DNA from: Halichondria panicea
Taxonomy: Eukaryota; Porifera; Demospongiae; Suberitida; Halichondriidae
Length of the DNA stretch: 64,000 nt
Assembly (NCBI RefSeq): GCF_963675165.1
Contig: NC_087385.1
Coordinates: 3,472,501-3,536,500, forward strand
Direction of reading: 5' to 3'
Part shown: piece after piece, positions 22,501-34,200 of the stretch
How positions within the stretch are numbered: the first letter of the stretch is position 1
Layout of the letters: each line of letters begins with the position of its first letter
Program-made: the position numbers and the translations under genes
Notes under the pieces: generated by a model
Seen by the model: only the letters and a program-made list of their open reading frames with translations
Databases searched by the model: none
Told to the model about the DNA's origin: nothing

Positions 22501-25500
22501 TGCAGACTTACCTGAAAATTTTTTGGCAGTTTTTTGTTTAACCGCGCGTGGGCATTAGAAACAACCGCGAGCGCTTAGATTTAAGCGCGTGCAGTGGCGG
22601 TAGGCGGGGGCGGGTGACCCTTCTCGGCCACCGTACTCTATAAGACCCTGATACTATAATTATAGTGTCAGGAAAATATTAGTAATACTATAATTATGTT
22701 GCAGACTCGTAATAGACTCAATGCAAGTCACACTTCCAAACTGAAGACACAAAAAGAATTTCTTGCTGAGAAGAAAAAGTATCTGGAGGGGAGACAAAAC
22801 GAGCTCGATGCAGTTGAACAGTTACAACCTCTTCCGTTTACTCCCGTGATGATGAAAAAGAGCACTGTTGAGGATTTTCTTGAAAAAGTAGACGAACCGG
22901 ATGTTATCCCATCAGTGAGCTCAGATCAACTTTTACATACATGTATTTCTGAAAAACGGGATCCTAAAGTGTCGTTGACTTTCAAGAAGCGGCACACGAG
23001 CAGATTTGAAGCCAGAACAAAGCAGCTTGTAGAAGAAGAGGGAATTTCTTTTCGAAAAATGCAGTCACAGTTGAAATTTGAGCCAGCAGACATGCTTTCG
23101 CCTCACTCATCTGACGCTTCACAAACGAATGTTGACAAAGCTGATGAACTAGGAGTCTCTCCATCTTCTGACATAAGTGAATACAGCAAATCTACCATCT
23201 ACTTGCACACTGAAGGCCCAGACGTATTGATTATTCCGAAAGAAGAAGAGAGATGGTACATTCACTCTCAAGAACTTCCATCAGGGGATAAAGCATCACC
23301 AGCAAAAAATGCCATGAAAGGCTATAAGCTAGGTTCAAGTGCAAGCAATCAGAGTTTTCAAGGACCAACAACACTTGATGTACGTAAGAGCAGAAAGAAA
23401 GCCAGAAGAAGCAATAAAGTTTGTTTCGCTAAAGAAGCATTGATTCTGAATGCTGCACTTGAAGGTGAATTGGATGTACTGAAGGATTGTGTGAAAGAGG
23501 TGAGGAAGTATTGATGACTCAATTGATCTTGCCTTTATAATTATTGCTCATGTTTACTACGTACAGCTGGAGAGCTGTTCTCAGGTCAGTGACAAGGGTG
23601 CCACATGTCTTCATAATGCTGTATGCTCTGGTAGCATTGACGTCGTACAGTTCCTCATAGAGATGGGTTGTAACATCAATGCTCAAGATATTGATGGGTG
23701 GTGAGTTAATTGCGTAAGTGTATAATTAACAGTCATTTTACACTACTGTTAAAACACACTTACGTCACGATCTTAATTGCTTATTGGTCAACAGCTGTAG
23801 GATATAATATTAAAATACAGCCGCAAAGATTTCAAGGTGTTTCAATTTGTAAGAAAGTAAACAAACAGAAAGTAGCCATGCTTGACCGTACCATAGATTG
23901 AAGAGTTAGAGGGATAGGAAACGGAGTGGTGCACGTGATGATTTTACATTGAATCTGCAGTGGAGCCTCGAAAATTATCCGAGTTACGAGGCTATTAAGC
24001 ACATTTTTACCGGGTAACTCCCAAAGCTGTGTTTCCTCGAGACATCATCTCTTTCAGCAATTTATAACACGCCTAGTCCATGAGCCACGTGTAGTACTTG
24101 CTAATGACTGACCACACCCAGTAAAAAGAGACTTTCCAATAAAGTTATATGTTCCCAAGACTGTTTTAGAGCTATTGGAACATATAACGTGTAAGCGTGC
24201 TGGTTATGACTACTACAATAGGTATAGACCTTGAAATATAAGTGAGTTGCACGGACTATATAAGCACAGTTACTTGTAGTTTATTATGCACTGAGTGTAG
24301 AAATAGATATTGTTGTGATGGCCTCGATTAAACCGCGTAGCGCGGATGTTACTCGAGATACCAACCGTTTCCTATCCCTCTAACTCTTCAATCTATGACC
24401 GTACTAAGAATCCAAAACGACGGATGAGCGGGGTCATATACATTTTTGCCCAATTGCAACTGCAGCAAGGGACTTCAAATGCACAACGCTTGGACCTGCA
24501 TGTGAAGCTCCTGAGCATCTGTACGTAGGAACGACTTGTTGCTTAACTAGCTCTTTGACTCTCGTGTATTGAATACCGTATAGTGGGGAAATTTCGCAGG
24601 TGCAAATTTTTCGCTATTTGGCTTCAGAGTCCTCAGCAGAAATTTTCTAATATTCGCGGTTCAATGTCAGGAAACCATACCCACCAATAGCTTTGCATGT
24701 GAAATTACCAGTGCGTGGGAGTTTATCCTGGTTTTGGTTTTAACTTTCGTGTTACTTCTCTGCCCTCGAAAAATGCGAAAATTTACACCACCCGAACATT
24801 TCCCTCTATACAGTAGTCCTGAGCTGGCACACCCTTTTACATTGAAGTCATTGTAAAATCAATGCGTTTTTGCAGCCTCTGCATTATGCAATGCATACCA
24901 GGCCCGCTCTCAGAGAAAGTGTGGCCTGGATCGAGGCTATCCTGTTACATGCATGTACTTGCTGCTTAGCCAACATTCATTTGTAAAACACTCTTTTGGT
25001 TGCTATACACCTGTTATTTTTCATGTCAACAGCCGAGGATTAGCACTTTAGTGCTTTAGTTTGTAATACTAAGCTAAGTGCTCTGTACATGTGCGGCTGA
25101 TCTAACAATATTATAATGTTAGCAGCTTAGCGGTTTGACATAATATACATAGCAGGACGATAATTATAAAATCCGTATAGTAAGACGCTCTGAGCATCTC
25201 TTCATGTGCTCCTGGTCCTATGCATTATGCCGAATCAATATTAGAGGTCTGGGGTTGGGGTCATCAAAATGAAATTCTGTCTCAATACTACCACAGGACT
25301 CCACTTCATTGTGCTGCTGCATATTGTCACTTGGACATGATTCACTACCTGATCGACAATGGTGCTTCTCTGTTCCTGACCACGCAAGATGAGGAAACGC
25401 CTCTGAAGATTGCCGTTGAGGAGTACAAAGTACAGAGCCAGGGAGAAGGAAAGCAAGAAGGAAGCCAAATGGCAGTGGAGTGTTTGCACTATCTTATGGG

Positions 25501-25877
25501 TAAGGTGACTGGTTAGACCACCAATGACATTCATACATGTATACACTGAAGATCCTACCAATATATTAAATTTCAAAGTGACAGCTTTTGACACCAAGAT
25601 GGACAAACCTGTGTGACCACTTTTATAATATAATTTTACAGATTCCGAAAGGAATATTGGAGTTGCTAATAATGGTGAAGTGTATGCCCTCTTCTCACAT
25701 ACCTCTTCTGAGCCGGATGAGTTATGCTTTAATGAGGGGGAGCTCCTAATTATCAGTGATCATGGAGACTGCGGAGCGGGAGACCAGTGGTGGATGGCTG
25801 TTAATGCAACCGGACAGACAGGATTAGTACCGTGCACTTTCCTCGGACCACAATGTAGACACAATGTAGTATTGTAA
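19544..25877 (+). CDS. ASPP family protein (RA-like, coiled coil, ANK, SH3)
   Basis: Nine exons: 19544-19709, 19918-20028, 20377-20447, 20495-20675, 21344-21549, 22705-23499, 23567-23700, 25297-25499 and 25642-25877. All junctions are in phase, giving 700 residues. Residues 1-95 form a ubiquitin-like/RA-type domain with LLEKW, ALSPHED and GEWGNLF; about 170-300 is charged coiled coil. KVCF at 483-486 sits where ASPP2 has its RVKF protein-phosphatase-1 docking motif, followed by LEGELDVL. Ankyrin repeats follow (CLHNAVCSG, WTPLHCAAAY), then an SH3 domain (EVYALFSH, DQWWMAV). Vertebrate ASPPs bind p53 family members and PP1 and act at junctions with RASSF7-10. It is shorter than ASPP1/2 (about 1100). 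The first ATG in frame is 19511; 19544 fits the domain start better. AATAAA is at 25914. Confidence 0.9.
21678..22080. repeat. MITE family C, long copy
   Basis: About 403 bp with ends TACAGTAGAACCTCCCTAAT and GGTTCTACTGTA, pogo/Tigger-like, inside ASPP intron 5. Confidence 0.7.
22165..22635. repeat. GC-rich inverted-repeat element
   Basis: Arms about 40 bp long read TACGGTGGCCGAG..GGGTCACCCGCCTCCGCCAC at the left and the complement at the right (22594-22635). Local GC is far above the surroundings. Same ASPP intron as the preceding MITE. Confidence 0.75.
23892..24397. repeat. Inverted-repeat element, 33-bp perfect ends
   Basis: Arms 23892-23924 and 24365-24397 are complementary (CATAGATTGAAGAGTTAGAG continuing to AACGG). 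Inside is a second hairpin (GTTATATGTTCC / GGAACATATAAC, about 24143-24190). Lies in ASPP intron 7. Confidence 0.75.
24574..24815. repeat. MITE family A variant
   Basis: Ends TACCGTATAGTGGGGAAATT and TTTCCCTCTATACAGTA. The same sub-variant, with GGGAAATTTTCGC-type inner ends, is at 53902-54144. Confidence 0.75.
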
Positions 25878-25913
25878 CCATGCAATCCATGAAACGTTTT
25901 TTGGTGTTAGCAA

Positions 25914-25919
25914 AATAAA
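25914..25919 (+). terminator. Poly(A) signal of ASPP gene
   Basis: AATAAA 37 bp after the ASPP stop codon and about 100 bp before the acylphosphatase start. Confidence 0.65.
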
Positions 25920-26019
25920 AATTGTTTGTGTATTTTATTATTTTATAAGTGCTGAGTTTGATAGGCATCTCAAACAATAGGGGCGTGGCTCATGCTGCGC
26001 ATTATATAGAGTCAAAAAC

Positions 26020-26671
26020 ATGTCAAAATCTCTTGCGTTTGAAGTCTTTGGTAAAGTTCAAGGTAAATGGAAGACGTATATATAGCTCTGTAATTCATGT
26101 GGTATAGGTAGAAGCATTGTTAGTGATGCCATTTACCCTTTGCAGGTGTCTTCTTTAGAAAGGTATTGCCATGGCAACTATGGGATGTGTGGAGGTACTA
26201 GGTAGCTACAGAGAAAATAGCACTGCAGTCTGCATTGAATGCTCCTTTCAGTTCATAGATATAGCTGCAAAATTCCTGCGTATATACTTCCTTTCACTAC
26301 AGCATACGCAAAACATGGCCAAAAAACAAGGCATAGTTGGTTGGGTTCAGAATACACCACGTGGCACAGTTGTTGGTGTTGTCCAAGGACCAACAGCAAA
26401 TATTGAAACCATGTACGTATAAAGGAATTATAATGTCTCATGCTATCTGATTGCATGAGCATTTAATACACTTGCTATGATTTAAGGGAGTTAGTTTTGA
26501 GTGCATGGAGTTGAACGGCTATTTGTGATCTTGTCATAATTATGTGCTGTACATAGGAAACACTGGTTAAGAAATGAGGGGAGTCCAAAGTCAAGAATTG
26601 ATCATTGTGAGTTTAGTAATGAAAAAACTATCATGCGAACAGAGTATTCATTATTCTCTATCCGAAAATAA
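26020..26671 (+). CDS. Acylphosphatase
   Basis: Exons 26020-26062, 26146-26162, 26303-26412 and 26557-26671 join in frame to 94 residues; human ACYP1/2 have 98-99. Order: [14 protein letters not shown], then [20 protein letters not shown], then [15 protein letters not shown] and a terminal YSLFSIRK. The catalytic arginine of the GVFFRK loop and the catalytic asparagine of WVQN are both present. The enzyme hydrolyses carboxyl-phosphate bonds such as acetyl phosphate and 1,3-bisphosphoglycerate in the cytosol. The second exon is only 17 bp, yet it encodes the invariant phosphate-binding loop. It starts 142 bp after the ASPP stop. Whether it is the common or muscle type cannot be told. Confidence 0.95.
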
Positions 26672-26717
26672 CTGTCAGTTATGCCAGTAATACTTTTTAT
26701 GGTCATTACATGTATAT

Positions 26718-26723
26718 AATAAA
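26718..26723 (+). terminator. Poly(A) signal of acylphosphatase
   Basis: AATAAA 47 bp past the stop. The following stretch to 28213 is AT-rich with no gene I can support. Confidence 0.55.
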
Positions 26724-27422
26724 TTATTATAGTTAAGTGCATACAATGTACATCTCTCCAATGTCATCATCAACAGTTTTATACATTGTAGCACAGAAAA
26801 TTAATATCACTCTTGCAGCATCATATTTTTGTTAAGTTTAGCTTGAATTACTATGTCAACTTTTCTCCTTCCCTGCTGTGAAGCCGAAACAGCAAAGGAC
26901 ATTGCTTGACTTGGTTATTATGTATCAAAGTGCTATAATTGTGGATAAACTGTACTGTTCATAAACGTTTGCAGTAGAGCCCTTCAAACTGCTTTAGTAT
27001 ACTTTTAGACACACCACGGGCCTTAATTGACCTCCCACAACTTCACAGTATGAAAGGGCCACAGCTATTCCTTCTTGTACATGTTTGGCCGAGTTACGTA
27101 CTCGACCTTCTAGAGCTAGATTCTCTGAATAATCAACATTATAAAAATGATCAATTTCACCATTTCTATGTATAGCACCAGCATGCATGAATAGAAATAT
27201 TCATGCACTCTTAGATATATCCTGACAGCACATTGTACGTCAAGACAGGTAATGAGCGTGCTGACTATAAATACCTTTGTAGTTTTAGCCACACCATAAA
27301 ATGAGTGTTTCGCAAACATTTTCGAATGTTTTGGTGGTGAAAAAACTTTTGCGATCTATTGCCTTCTGGCATAGATAGTAGTGTAGATCTATTTACATGA
27401 CTGTGTCAGACTCTACTGTGAC

Positions 27423-27457
27423 CATAGATAGAAGAAGGAATACTTCTTCTATCTATG
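27423..27457. repeat. Short perfect hairpin
   Basis: 15-bp perfect arms (CATAGATAGAAGAAG and complement) around a 5-base loop. Pieces of the same motif recur near 38128 and 54643, so it is likely a trace of a repeat family. Confidence 0.55.
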
Positions 27458-28213
27458 CGTAACTGTACTATTGTTGACCATCGCAAAGTTTGCTGATGCA
27501 TTCAATATTGTAAATACGTATTCTTAGTTTCGCGAGTGCAAATAATTTTGTGCTTGCAATTTTTCATGCCGCCCTAGAACTTTGCCCCCTTGCGGTCATG
27601 AGAGTTCAATTTTTGTTTGGTTCCCACTATTATTAGTACTAGCACTGCACTGCACTGTAACTGTGGCACCCTAGTAGCACTAGCACTATCGGCTGAAGGA
27701 ACTGGACAGCTCAGGCAAGGCTGCATGACACCTGGATACAGTTTTCACAACGTAATTTGGAGATTGGTAAGTGGATTGCAGTTAAAGTTTTTGCCTGATA
27801 TATATATGATCTAGCCCGTATTTAATAGATATATAGGTATAGCTACCAATTATTATACATATGTTACATTAAATACACACGTTTAGTGAGAGGCATAGTG
27901 AACCTCCTTTTTGTACACTTGATTATTTTTAATATCCCATGCCGTTGTTGACGCACAAGCTAAGGCGCAGCTCGATTATCAACGGACTTAAAACTAATAA
28001 TTATTGGTTGTACAGTGTAAATATACAATACATATATTTTGTACTTGCTATTTTTAATAGCTGCAGCTTATGTTTAGTTCTAGGGTGGGTATCCAACTGC
28101 TCGAAATAATTATGCCCAAAGAACAATCTGTTAATATTCGTTAATATTCGCTACATGTACATATACGTTATATACCACTACATTTTGGTGACTGACCTAC
28201 CATTTCCTCAGTA

Positions 28214-31200
28214 ATGAACTCACCGTTGGACAAGGATAGCCAGAAAAGGCGTCTGTTGTTCAATCCCCGGGCCCTGGCCGCGCAGAAGACATTCCGTGCT
28301 CGTCAGACTGGCTTTGTGAGGCGACTGTCTCTCTGGTGTATAACTATTCTCTCCTTTGTACTAGCTTGGGCCATTGGACACCTCCAGGTACAGTGTAGGA
28401 ACATTAATAATGTCAAAATCGGTAGGTTGCTTTGCTTGTACACTCTGCTTTGGTAAGGAAGCCTCTCGAAATAATTATGTTTACAATAGCTATAGTACCT
28501 CACTATTGAATTATTCGCCTACTTTGTGAATTTGAACTCGCTGCTACGTGTTGAGCTCACCAGATGAGATGAAGCAGAGAAGAGTGAAGCTTTTTGTTGT
28601 ATCATACTGTACATAATTATAAAGAATGCATGTGCTCTCAATACCCATTTTCTTGTAACAATCAGGGGCATAGGCAGGGGGGTGCTAGGGGTGCTCGAGC
28701 ACCCCCATCCAGCCTGAGTCAAGTACAAAACACAAAGAAATGTATCTGATTATCCAGCTAAGCACCCCTTCTCTTCCAGATGTTGCTGCAGTTAGCTAGC
28801 TACATGTAGTAGGCTAGCTAGTAGGCAAGCAAAACGATTCAGTCTCTAAACTGTGAGCTATTCTGGCTTAAATCTCTGAACTAGTTCTCTTTCGTAGCTA
28901 GCTAAATAGGCTTCTCAGTCTACATGTATGCAAATAGAAGATTGGGCCAGATAAGTTAATTATGACGTCACTGTGGCTTCCGATCAACACAATTTCAGCG
29001 CTGCGCGGCTAAAAATCAGGCACTTTGCACCCTCTTTCATTTATAATAGCACCCCCTTCCTCAAAATCCTGGCTACGCCCCTAGACAATGCTTACATATA
29101 TCAAAATGTCCAACCTAAATCATGTATTTTTATTAATAGAATAGTTTATGATACCCAACTGCACACACACCTTCATGTATAATGCACCTCATGAACACCT
29201 ACAGTATATATTCTGTATATACACAAACACACAGGGTCGTATTGTTAACGTGTACATCACACTTCCAGGTCTCTCCAGTTTTACTAGTGCTTCTCTTGCT
29301 GGCCATGGTGGTGATCTGGAGGGACCAAGCTGGTAAGATCCTCCAATCAGCTCATCAGGAAACTGAGATCAAGCTCAGACGACATAAGACCATCCATCAG
29401 TCAGAGACGGCTGAGTGGGTTAATGTGGCTCTCAATAAGTGGTAAGAACTTCATAGCATAATTATGATGCCTGTAGTACATTCGTCATAAATTCACTAGT
29501 AAGTGTACAATGCAGTACGTACATGTACAAGCTACATTACCCAGTCTGTGCATGCATGTACACATATAGGTGGACCACATGCAGCGACTCTGTGTTGGTC
29601 TATCTTAAAGACTACATAGAACCTCTTCTGGAGGAGATAGCACCCGTGGGAGTAGGTAAGTGGCTCCACTTCAGGCGACAAATTCTACTCACATGTACTT
29701 GTTTAGATGTCTATATTAGTTTACCAAGTGCATGGTGTTCTACAACATAGCTGTAGACCAGAGGAGGATCGTCAGGGTCAAAAGGTCTTAATCATAAAGC
29801 TGCTTCCAGAGGACTTTATTGAACTCCACTCATCTACTCTTCCTTTAGTATCTCCAATTCACGTGGAGCTAGTTGAGTATAATTTTAAAAGTCCTCCGGA
29901 ATCAACTTTATGATTAGGACCTTTTGACTACTGACGATCCTCCTCTGGCCGTAGACCTTGTATTACTTGTCTAATTTAAGAACTTAATTGTAACCGGTAG
30001 TTGCTGTTTTTTCCTTGCAGACAGTGTAGAGTTAGTGGAGTGTGACTTGTCTGACCAGACCCCAGTAATCTCAAATGTTCAAGTCCTGGACCCTCCCCAC
30101 AGTACTAAGGTACATACCGTATAGCGCGAAAGTTTCGAGGCACTTATATTTCGTGGAATGACCTCTAAAAGCATTTCGTTGCACAATGTTCGCAGAATGA
30201 CTGCTTACCAGAACCCACGCCTTTAAATTTTTGCACGTTATAGCAGATAATTCTAATTAAAGAACAATTTTTGTGGACTTAATTTTCATGTAGGATAGCA
30301 AATCCGCAAAAATCAAGCCCCTCAAAAATGTTGTGCTATACGGTAATCACTATCAGGGTAGCGTTAAGGGGGGGTGGGAGGGTGATTCCCCTCTTTCTTG
30401 GGCCTAGTTTCACCCCTCCAAGGATATGGCAGATTCATTGATAGAACTACTATAATTATGACAATTTGAGAGCTGAAATTGCGCCGGAATCAATCGAAAG
30501 GCCCTCAAATATCCAAATATCCAAATTTTCCCGGGGAGCGACTCCCCTAATTTGGCATACACCTTCGGTGCATGCTTTTGCAGTGGGGGGCTTGCCCCCC
30601 CCCCTACATTTAATTTTCACTCCCTGACCCAAAACCCTGATGTGTGGCCCTGATAGTGCATGTTTTATATCTCGGTGTGCAAATGCGCACAGCGAGGTAT
30701 ACGGTAGTGTGTTTGTGTGTGTATATAGAGTGCTATAGCTGTCAATGATAATGAAGTGCAAGGAAGAGCTTCGATCTATACTGTTTTCTATACTGTTTTT
30801 GGATTTCGATTTGTGCATTTGCAAAATAAAGGAGTTTTGGCTAGTTATGCTTACTTCGCAGAATCGTGTGTAGCAAATAATAGCTAGGTTAGGGTATTGT
30901 GTTTCACCCACGCAAAACGCTAGAACGTTACTATTGGTGCAATGTAGCTGCAAGAAAAGAGCTGCAAAGTTGCACTGTTTCCTGAGCATATAGCAGCAAT
31001 TAATTATGGACTTTGAACTTTTGGCAACCTTCTTAGCAACAATCGTAGTAGCCTCAATTCCAGTCCGCAAAGAGAAAGGCGGCCTGGTATACAGTACCTT
31101 GTATGCGCATGTGCGAAATAATTGACAGAATTTCATCATACAAATTGTAAAAAAATGGACAAAGTTACAAAAAGGAAGAATACATATGACAACGTGACCA

Positions 31201-34200
31201 CAATGGCAGCTTTCAGAGACACTAAATCGAAGTAGAATAATTATGCTGCAGCAGTGTTGCTTCTTCTAGCTCTGTTTATCAAAGAGGCAGTTCAAGAAGG
31301 CCTCCCAGACAGTTAGAGCTGCCAGCTAGGAAGATTGGTGGACTCTTTAATGCATCAGTAGATCTTGAGTGAATAACTTCCTGAGTGTCGAGTTAAAGCT
31401 TATTAAAAGCTTTCAGGAGTGATCATTAGCTTCTTTATCTTCAGCAATGACTTCTTGTCGAACATAAAGGCAAGATTTGGTAGCAGAAGACTTGCCTGGT
31501 CCATATTACCACAGCCTCATCAGGGGACCCACAGGAACACATCATGCCTTTCCTATAAAATCTGTAGCCTTACAGTGTAGGATGTCGTTAGTAGAGACTT
31601 GGCTTGATACAGTAAAGGGCGTAAGAACTCAGTCATATTTGCACAATACTTTTATATGTAACGGACTGCAACTTCAGAATACAAATAGTATACAGTTTAT
31701 TTTACTGACAGTATCCACAAATACACGGATTACCCCCTTTTTGGGGTAATGTACGCACATGTGCATACAAGGTATTCCAGGCCGCCTTTCTCTTCGCTGC
31801 CTGGAATCAAAGCTACAATCGTAGTTGATCATTTCCCACTCTCTTGCACTGCTAATAAAGTATTAGCTTCATGTGCGTGCAGCTAGCTTTCCACCAAGGA
31901 ATAGAACCCGCGATGCTTTTATTACAACCAATAGATTGTAATTAGGATTGGCAGCTCTAGCCTAGTGTACATGTACGATTGTAATTATATGGACGTGCTA
32001 CAAATGTATGGAAATAAAATTAGTATTGTCATTTGATTTTTTTTCTTCTTTCAGAAATCTGACAGTGTCGATATTGGAGAGTGTCGTAGAACGATGCTTG
32101 TAAACTTCGACCTTTCCCTTCCATCTCCCGATTCCAAGGTTGTACTGCGAGCTCGCTTAGGAGGAAAGAAGTAAATGCATTAGACTTGTATCCTTTCACC
32201 GTCACTTTTAGTGTCGTAGAACGATGCTTGTAAACTTCTACTTTCCCATGGTTTAAGGGCACCATGATTATCGGACACTTTGTACTGCGTACAAAATTCA
32301 TTGACTTGTACTTCTAGAGCCTTTGTATACCCTAGTATCTACATATACACTGCCGGTTCAAAACAATTAACTTGTACTCCTAATGTGCATGCTAGTCTAG
32401 CAGATACATAACAATTGAAACCATATTTTTGTTCACTTTTCTTATTTTATTCAGGTTGGGTTGCAGTACACTGGTGTATGTGGAAGGCCTTCATGTCAGT
32501 GGGTCCATTCATGCTGCTGTAGTAATTGACAAAGATGCCCCCTTTCCACACATTGCCTCAATCACTGCCACTTTCGTACGCAGGTAAGGAAAAGAATAGG
32601 CATGCCAGATGTACATCTTGCACTATATTACGTAGATATCAGTATTGTAAACCCACGAGTACGTAATAGATATACATGTAGCATGAGACAAAGTGCTTTA
32701 TATATAATTATACAGACACAAGCACGACGAGTTACCTTACATAAAACACGAGGATTCTGTTTAACTCGTGACAACCCCTTACCAAATCATCCCTCAAGGC
32801 TACGCGATTGCACAGAAAGGACTGTATGACTTTTACTACACCCTTGTTACTTTAACAATGTCTTATAAGAATATAGTACAGCTAGAACACTCTTGTAATA
32901 AACCTACTGGTTTTACTAATAGTTCTATTTTCTCTGGATAGACCCAACATATGGTTCAATGTGCGTGTGCTAAAGGGACTGAGAGTGACTGAGATACCAA
33001 TACTAAAGAGCTGGATTCATAATTTCATTATGGATGTTTTCACTACATGTGAGTTACATACTAAATGCACTCTATACATGGTTGTGTCCGTGTTAGTCAG
33101 TGCATGCCAATACGTGTACTACATGTACACAGCTAGTACCATAATTACAGCAGGTAATTTTCGTGGGGTAAACTATTTGTTATTTTCGTGGGCAAGCTGA
33201 CCTCCACGAAATTTTCCCCCACTAAAACGTAGGCGTGGCTTACCGGAACGCATGCAATGCAATGCAGGCAATGAAATAAATAAACTACGCCTTGATCCAC
33301 CCACTTATTAATAATAACTGATAAACAGCAGTGCCACATAGTTGTTTGCGCATGCGCAGGAGATAAGCAGGCCTGTCTCCATGGTAACAACTGCAATGCG
33401 CATCCCCATTTAAGCAACACGCCCATATTGCCAAACCAGATAATGAGGGCCGAGGTTAAGGAACACGCCCATTTTCTGAAAGAAAATTGCCAAGCTAGAT
33501 AATGAGGGCCGAGGTTTTACTGTAGTTGCCAAGATTTCCGTGTTTATGTACATGTAATACACAACTATCACGTAGTTATTATTTTCACACAATTTGTACG
33601 ACAAATCTGGTTATGAGATAAAACTGCCTAGGGTTTAGCACTTCCATGCTCATTGTAATAAACGTAATGATGATTAAAATTGTCTTACTCACTTACATTC
33701 AGTGCTGGTCAACCCTGGAAAGCTCAGTCTTGACTTCATGTCTACTGCTCCAGTTGGCCACAGCCTACCTGAGTCCAGTAAACGTGCCCTGGGAGTGCTC
33801 ACTGTCACTGTGCAGGGATCAACTCCTCCCAAGAACGGACCACACACAGGTGAGTGGAAGTGAGCAAGTGCTCATGTACAACATGCATGTACATATTCAT
33901 CTGGTATGCCTGATTATGTGTAGCTATATATATGTGTACACATATGTTAACCTGCTTATGTACATCAGACTTCAATTGCATACGTTGTATGTTCTATTAA
34001 GAAATTGTCAAGAGTATAATCAACAGATCATTACAACGCACGTGAGATGTCCGGAATAATTTGAACTGGCATGCAGATGCCAACATGATTGTAATAGTAC
34101 AGTGTGCGACTGAACAGTTGCACTAGCTAGCTATAAAGCTACGTTGTTTGGACTGTATCTTAACTTTTCAAGGATTGTCCCGATATTTAGAACATTAAAG

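Noticed and set aside
30456-31139. 227-codon minus-strand frame
   Set aside because: It crosses a TCACTATCAGGG element, a repeat G copy and a transposon end; no domain, and it lies in an intron.
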